From NCBI GenBank assembly GCA_045105075.1, contig JBGCDD010000138.1, positions 1 through 8,220 of the forward strand: DNA of 8,220 bases. Reading direction: 5' to 3'. Source of the stretch: JBGCDD01 sp045105075 (GTDB lineage Bacteria > Pseudomonadota > Alphaproteobacteria > Rhodobacterales > Rhodobacteraceae). Positions 5,345-8,220 of this stretch are shown here, piece after piece. Every line of letters starts with the position of its first letter. The stretch's first letter is position 1. The position numbers were made by a program, and so were the translations under genes. The notes under the pieces are model-generated. The model searched no databases. It had not been told where the DNA came from and was given only the letters and a program-made list of their open reading frames with translations.

Positions 5345-6511
5345 ATGAACCACCCAAGAGCTGCGCAGCTGCCGTCTGGCGCTGGCAACAATCTGGTGCG
5401 CCGCGCGCATGTTGATCGCTGTGATGCGGACGCTGTGGCCTGGCTGGCCGCGCGGTTAGGGCCACAGCGGTTGCAACATGTGTTTCTGTTTGTCAGCTCT
5501 GAGGCTGATTTCGACGCCGTCAGCACGCGGGCGCGCGAGGTTTTTGGCGATGTGCCGGTCAGCGCCTGCACCACCGCTGGCGAAATCGGCCCCGAAGGCT
5601 ACGGCGAAGGCGGCATTCTGGCCGTTGGCTTTCCGGCCTCGCATTTTGCCGTAGAGACCGTGTTTGTTGCCGGGTTGGATGATCTGGGCCAGCGCGATCT
5701 GGTGGGCGATGTCATGACCCGGCGTCACCAATTGGCGGCGCGCCATCCTGACTGGCGCTATGAATTCGCGTTTAGCTTGATTGACGGATTGTCGTTGCGC
5801 GAAGAGGCGGTTTTGCTGGCCATTGCGCCCGGGTTGGGGGGCATGCCGCTGTTTGGTGGCTCCGCCGGTGACGGGCAGGATTTTGGCCGCACGTGGGTGT
5901 CTTTCAATGGCGATGTGCATCAAAATGCAGCGCTGATCGCGGTGATCCGCACGCGCTGCCCGGTCAAAGTGTTCAGCCTGGATCACTTCGTGCCGACAAC
6001 GCGCCAATTGGTGGTCACCAAGGCCGACGCGGAACGGCGCATGGTTCTGGAAATCAACGCCGCTCCGGCCGCCGGCGAATATGCCCGGGCGCTGGGGGTG
6101 CGCGCAGATCAACTGAGCGAGAGCAATTTTGCGGCACATCCGCTGGTGGTGCGCATTGCTCAGGGCCATCACGTGCGCGCCATTTTGCAACAGCATGACA
6201 ACGGCGCGCTGGAATTCGCCTCGGCGATTGATGAAGGTGTGGTGCTGACGCTGGCCGATGCCGGTGACATCACCCAGCACCTGTCGGACAATCTGGATCG
6301 CCTGGCCACATCGGCGCGCCCGGATGTGGTTCTGGCCTGTGATTGTTTATGGCGCAAAATCGAGATCGAGAACCGACAGGCCACCCGTACGGTATCGGCT
6401 TTGTTGCGGGATCACCGCGTGCTGGGTTTCAACAGCTATGGCGAGCAGTTGGACGCGCTGCATGTGAACCATACGATGACCGGCGTGGCGATTTACCCGC
6501 CTTTGGATTAA
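5345..6511 (+). CDS. FIST (N- and C-terminal) domain sensor-like protein
   Basis: This 388-residue cytosolic protein has both halves of a FIST protein. The N-terminal domain carries VFLFVSSEADFD near 46-57, the CTTAGEIGPEGY motif at 75-86, and LFGGSAGDG at 169-177 followed by FNGDVHQNAALIAVI. The C-terminal domain runs from about SLDHFVPTTRQLVVTKA (211-227) to GFNSYGEQ at 361-368 and a closing H373-V-N-H376-TMTGVAI. Family knowledge: FIST is a predicted small-molecule sensing module found in signal transduction proteins; some stand-alone members (NosP) bind heme and sense nitric oxide, and are usually encoded beside a kinase or cyclic-di-GMP enzyme. No such partner is adjacent, so the ligand is unknown. 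His214 sits at the start of the C-terminal domain and could be tested as a heme ligand. A clear ribosome binding site (AGGGAG) supports this start. Confidence 0.87.
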   Translation: MNHPRAAQLPSGAGNNLVRRAHVDRCDADAVAWLAARLGPQRLQHVFLFVSSEADFDAVSTRAREVFGDVPVSACTTAGEIGPEGYGEGGILAVGFPASHFAVETVFVAGLDDLGQRDLVGDVMTRRHQLAARHPDWRYEFAFSLIDGLSLREEAVLLAIAPGLGGMPLFGGSAGDGQDFGRTWVSFNGDVHQNAALIAVIRTRCPVKVFSLDHFVPTTRQLVVTKADAERRMVLEINAAPAAGEYARALGVRADQLSESNFAAHPLVVRIAQGHHVRAILQQHDNGALEFASAIDEGVVLTLADAGDITQHLSDNLDRLATSARPDVVLACDCLWRKIEIENRQATRTVSALLRDHRVLGFNSYGEQLDALHVNHTMTGVAIYPPLD

Positions 6512-6521
6512 CCGCACAGGG

Positions 6522-7082
6522 TCACGGCGACAGCCAAACACCGCGCCAATCCGTGTGACGTTCAAAGCGCGCGCGCCGGTGTCCGTTGGGATCAAGGCAG
6601 ACGTGGTCCATGTGATCAAGGTGCAAGGTCAGAACGGCAAAGCGGTCCGGGTGGGGCACATTTTCCCAGCCATCCGAGGTGGCTATAGGTTGTCCCGGGG
6701 TGGGGCGGTGACCATAATTCTCGCGCACGCGCTGGGGCATATCGGGCCATTGATGCGCGGTTTGTGCGCCCGATGCGATGCTGATGGTGCCATTCAGGCG
6801 CAGCTGTACTTGGGTTTCCGGATCCCACACCAGCACGCAAGCCGCTGGATTGGCTTGATATTCGCCGATTTTGGTTGATAGCAGATCAGTATGGATGTCG
6901 ATGTCGGCCTGAGGTGCATCGGCGCGGCGCATGGCAACCATGCGCTGTTGCGGCGCGCCACGGGCATCAACGCTGGCCAGCACCACGCGGCGCGCAGCAT
7001 GGCGCGCATCGCGCACCCCGGTCTGCATCAAATCCCAGGCCTGAGCCCATGTGGCGGCAAGGTCGGAGGCTGTGTCATTCAT
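6522..7082 (-). CDS. Pyridoxamine 5'-phosphate oxidase-family FMN-binding protein
   Basis: This 186-residue protein has the split-barrel flavin-binding pattern of the PNPOx family: VVLASVDARGAPQQRMVAMRR at 33-53, with the expected Arg47 before the second strand; IHTDLLSTKIGEY at 63-75; NPAACVLVWDPETQVQLRLNG at 78-98; and a C-terminal block with RFERHTDWRGVWLSP at 172-186, like the Arg/Trp/Pro end of PdxH-like proteins. It is somewhat shorter than classical PdxH, and looks more like the Alr4036-type relatives, so vitamin B6 oxidase activity is not assured; another FMN-dependent redox reaction is possible. No signal peptide. Its ATG lies inside the end of the upstream lipocalin gene (8-bp overlap), which implies coupled translation. 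Its end faces the FIST gene end with only 10 bp between and no visible terminator hairpin. Confidence 0.82.
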   Translation of the reverse strand: MNDTASDLAATWAQAWDLMQTGVRDARHAARRVVLASVDARGAPQQRMVAMRRADAPQADIDIHTDLLSTKIGEYQANPAACVLVWDPETQVQLRLNGTISIASGAQTAHQWPDMPQRVRENYGHRPTPGQPIATSDGWENVPHPDRFAVLTLHLDHMDHVCLDPNGHRRARFERHTDWRGVWLSP

Positions 7083-8115
7083 AGCCTGTCATCTCCAGAT
7101 ATCCGCGCCCGGCGTGGCTGCCGTTGATTGAAATCGGCCCCTCCCAATAGGGAAACGACGTGGCCATCCAGCTTTGCGGGTTCAGCGCTTTTAGCGTCAC
7201 ATCAACCTCTTTTGCGGGCAATGTGAGGCGCCAGTTGGTCGGCACTTGTCGCCCGGCCACTTCGCTCCATTCCAGCGGTGTCACCGTGATTTGCCCATCC
7301 GGCAGCGATTGGCTGGTGCCCTCTGGGGTGATCCAGGTGGCCGAGGTAAATCCGGGGCCACTGTCGCGCAAGCGGAAGGCCATCATCTTGGCGCCGCTGT
7401 CAAAGCTGAGCGAAAACCAATCCCAACCCGACTGATCCTCGGCCAAAGGTTGCGAGGACCATTCGCGATCCAGCCAGCCATTGCCGGTCACCACAACGTC
7501 TTTGTCGGGCAAGCGCAGCGTGCCTGTGACGCGGTAGCTGGGTTGCGAATAATAGTAGCTGGCCTGCCCGGCAGGGGATTTCACCGAATAACCGTTTTGG
7601 CCGTGGAACACCAAGGGCGCGGTGGCGATCAGATCCAGATCATAGGAAAAATCGGCGCCGCGCGCGGTCAGCTCAAGCATGTTAAAATCCGGCCCCTGCA
7701 TGGTCCAGTCATCGATCCAGGCGCGAAACGGCGCGGCTTGCGCTCCGGCTTGACCAATGCCGCCGCGCCCCAGCCGTTCAGCGACGTGATGGGCGGTGGG
7801 TGTGGTGATGGCGGCGTGGCCCATCCAAAGTTGCGGATCTTGCCATCCGGGACGGGTTTCGGGCGCCAGGGCCGAGCGAAACAGCGTCCACTGGATGCCG
7901 TAATCCAACCCGTCCGCACCGCGCAGGGTGGCGGTCAGATACCACCATTCAATGCGGAAATCCGGGTGGGGGCCGTGATCTGTTGGGAAATCAAAGACAT
8001 AGCTTGGTTCGGGGTTTGTGAACCCTTCGACCTGGGTGCCCAGACCAGCAAAGCCCTGGGCTGTGGCGAGGCCGGGCCAAGCCATCAGGCAAAAGGCAAG
8101 CGATCTAGCGTTCAT
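7075..8115 (-). CDS. Secreted CrtC/AttH-like lipocalin-fold protein
   Basis: This 346-residue protein starts with a signal peptide (hydrophobic LAFCLMAWPGLATA, likely cut before QGFAG). The mature part has the conserved blocks of the AttH / hydroxyneurosporene synthase (CrtC) superfamily: DHGPHPDFRIEWWY at 46-59, WMGHAAIT at 97-104, GNGWLDREWSSQPL at 211-224, WDWFSL at 231-236, and a final YWEGPISINGSHAGRGYLE block. Family knowledge: two tandem lipocalin-like barrels; CrtC hydrates carotenoids, but secreted members beside ABC transporters are of unknown function. With an FtsX-like permease upstream, it may accept or act on a hydrophobic exported compound, which is inference. The ATG at 8115 is preferred over a TTG at 8121: an AGGG lies 9 bases upstream and the ATG overlaps the permease stop by 11 bp. 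Confidence 0.86.
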   Translation of the reverse strand: MNARSLAFCLMAWPGLATAQGFAGLGTQVEGFTNPEPSYVFDFPTDHGPHPDFRIEWWYLTATLRGADGLDYGIQWTLFRSALAPETRPGWQDPQLWMGHAAITTPTAHHVAERLGRGGIGQAGAQAAPFRAWIDDWTMQGPDFNMLELTARGADFSYDLDLIATAPLVFHGQNGYSVKSPAGQASYYYSQPSYRVTGTLRLPDKDVVVTGNGWLDREWSSQPLAEDQSGWDWFSLSFDSGAKMMAFRLRDSGPGFTSATWITPEGTSQSLPDGQITVTPLEWSEVAGRQVPTNWRLTLPAKEVDVTLKALNPQSWMATSFPYWEGPISINGSHAGRGYLEMTGYE

Positions 8116-8220
8116 TGGCAAATACCCTCAGCAAATCAGCGGGCGGCATGCGCCCCAAACGACGCGCGGGCAGGGCGGCGGCCAGCCCACCGGCGAGCAA
8201 CGCCAACGCACCCAACCGCA
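8105..8220 (-). CDS. FtsX/MacB-like ABC transporter permease, C-terminal end only
   Basis: Read on the minus strand from the right edge, the frame gives 37 residues before TAG: a hydrophobic helix LGALALLAGGLAAALPA followed by RRLGRMPPADLLRVFANER. A last transmembrane helix followed by 'PArrlgRmpPAdlLR' is the standard C-terminus of FtsX-type (MacB/LolC-like) permeases. The rest, and presumably the partner ATPase gene, lie beyond the window. Together with the downstream lipocalin-like gene this resembles the AttEFGH-type arrangement of ABC exporter plus secreted AttH-like protein. The stop codon lies inside the lipocalin gene, so the genes are co-translated. Confidence 0.78.
   Translation of the reverse strand, partial: RLGALALLAGGLAAALPARRLGRMPPADLLRVFANER

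Noticed and set aside
5456..6280. Minus-strand ORF opposite the FIST gene
   Set aside because: Low-complexity basic translation without motifs; the plus strand has both FIST domains.
6512..6521. Bidirectional terminator between the convergent FIST and PNPOx genes
   Set aside because: The 10-bp gap and its flanks show no stem-loop with a T-run; any terminator would have to lie inside the coding sequences.

Overview
The window looks like chromosome of an alphaproteobacterium, most probably a Rhodobacterales (Roseobacter-type) organism. This is inferred from high-GC coding sequence, tightly packed genes with ATGA/GTGA overlaps, and the gene content (PQQ genes together with a 'quinoprotein relay' periplasmic module). 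No rRNA, tRNA, mobile element or CRISPR was seen, so the taxonomy rests on style and gene families only.

Left part (1-3894, + strand): a periplasmic module of the type found beside PQQ-dependent alcohol dehydrogenases. It starts with a 5'-truncated periplasmic substrate-binding protein. After a 99-bp gap carrying a good -35 box come four closely linked genes: a SoxY-SoxZ fusion carrier with an internal GGC cysteine, a small secreted rhodanese-like protein with a C-x3-C-W motif, a metallo-beta-lactamase-fold zinc hydrolase, and a small predicted lipoprotein with zinc-peptidase motifs (HETAH, ELYAD). The quinoprotein dehydrogenase and its cytochrome c are not in the window and may lie to the left.

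Middle (3975-5247, + strand): a compact PQQ biosynthesis set, pqqA (precursor peptide, missed by ordinary ORF length cut-offs), pqqB and pqqD. pqqC and pqqE are not here: pqqB and pqqD overlap by 4 bp, and pqqD is followed by an unrelated gene.

Right part: a FIST-domain sensor-like protein (5345-6511, +), with its own promoter-like sequence and two short palindromes upstream, meets a minus-strand operon tail to tail. That operon reads, from the right edge, an FtsX-type ABC permease (only its C-terminus is present), a secreted CrtC/AttH-like lipocalin-fold protein, and a PNPOx-like flavin-binding protein. The three genes overlap by a few bases each.

Taken together, the left two thirds support PQQ cofactor formation and the periplasmic oxidation chemistry that uses it. 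The most interesting points are the HExxH lipoprotein directly upstream of pqqA, the absence of pqqC and pqqE from the cluster, the long charged tail of PqqA, and the Sox-like thiol carrier module. No gene-free stretch exceeds about 100 bp.
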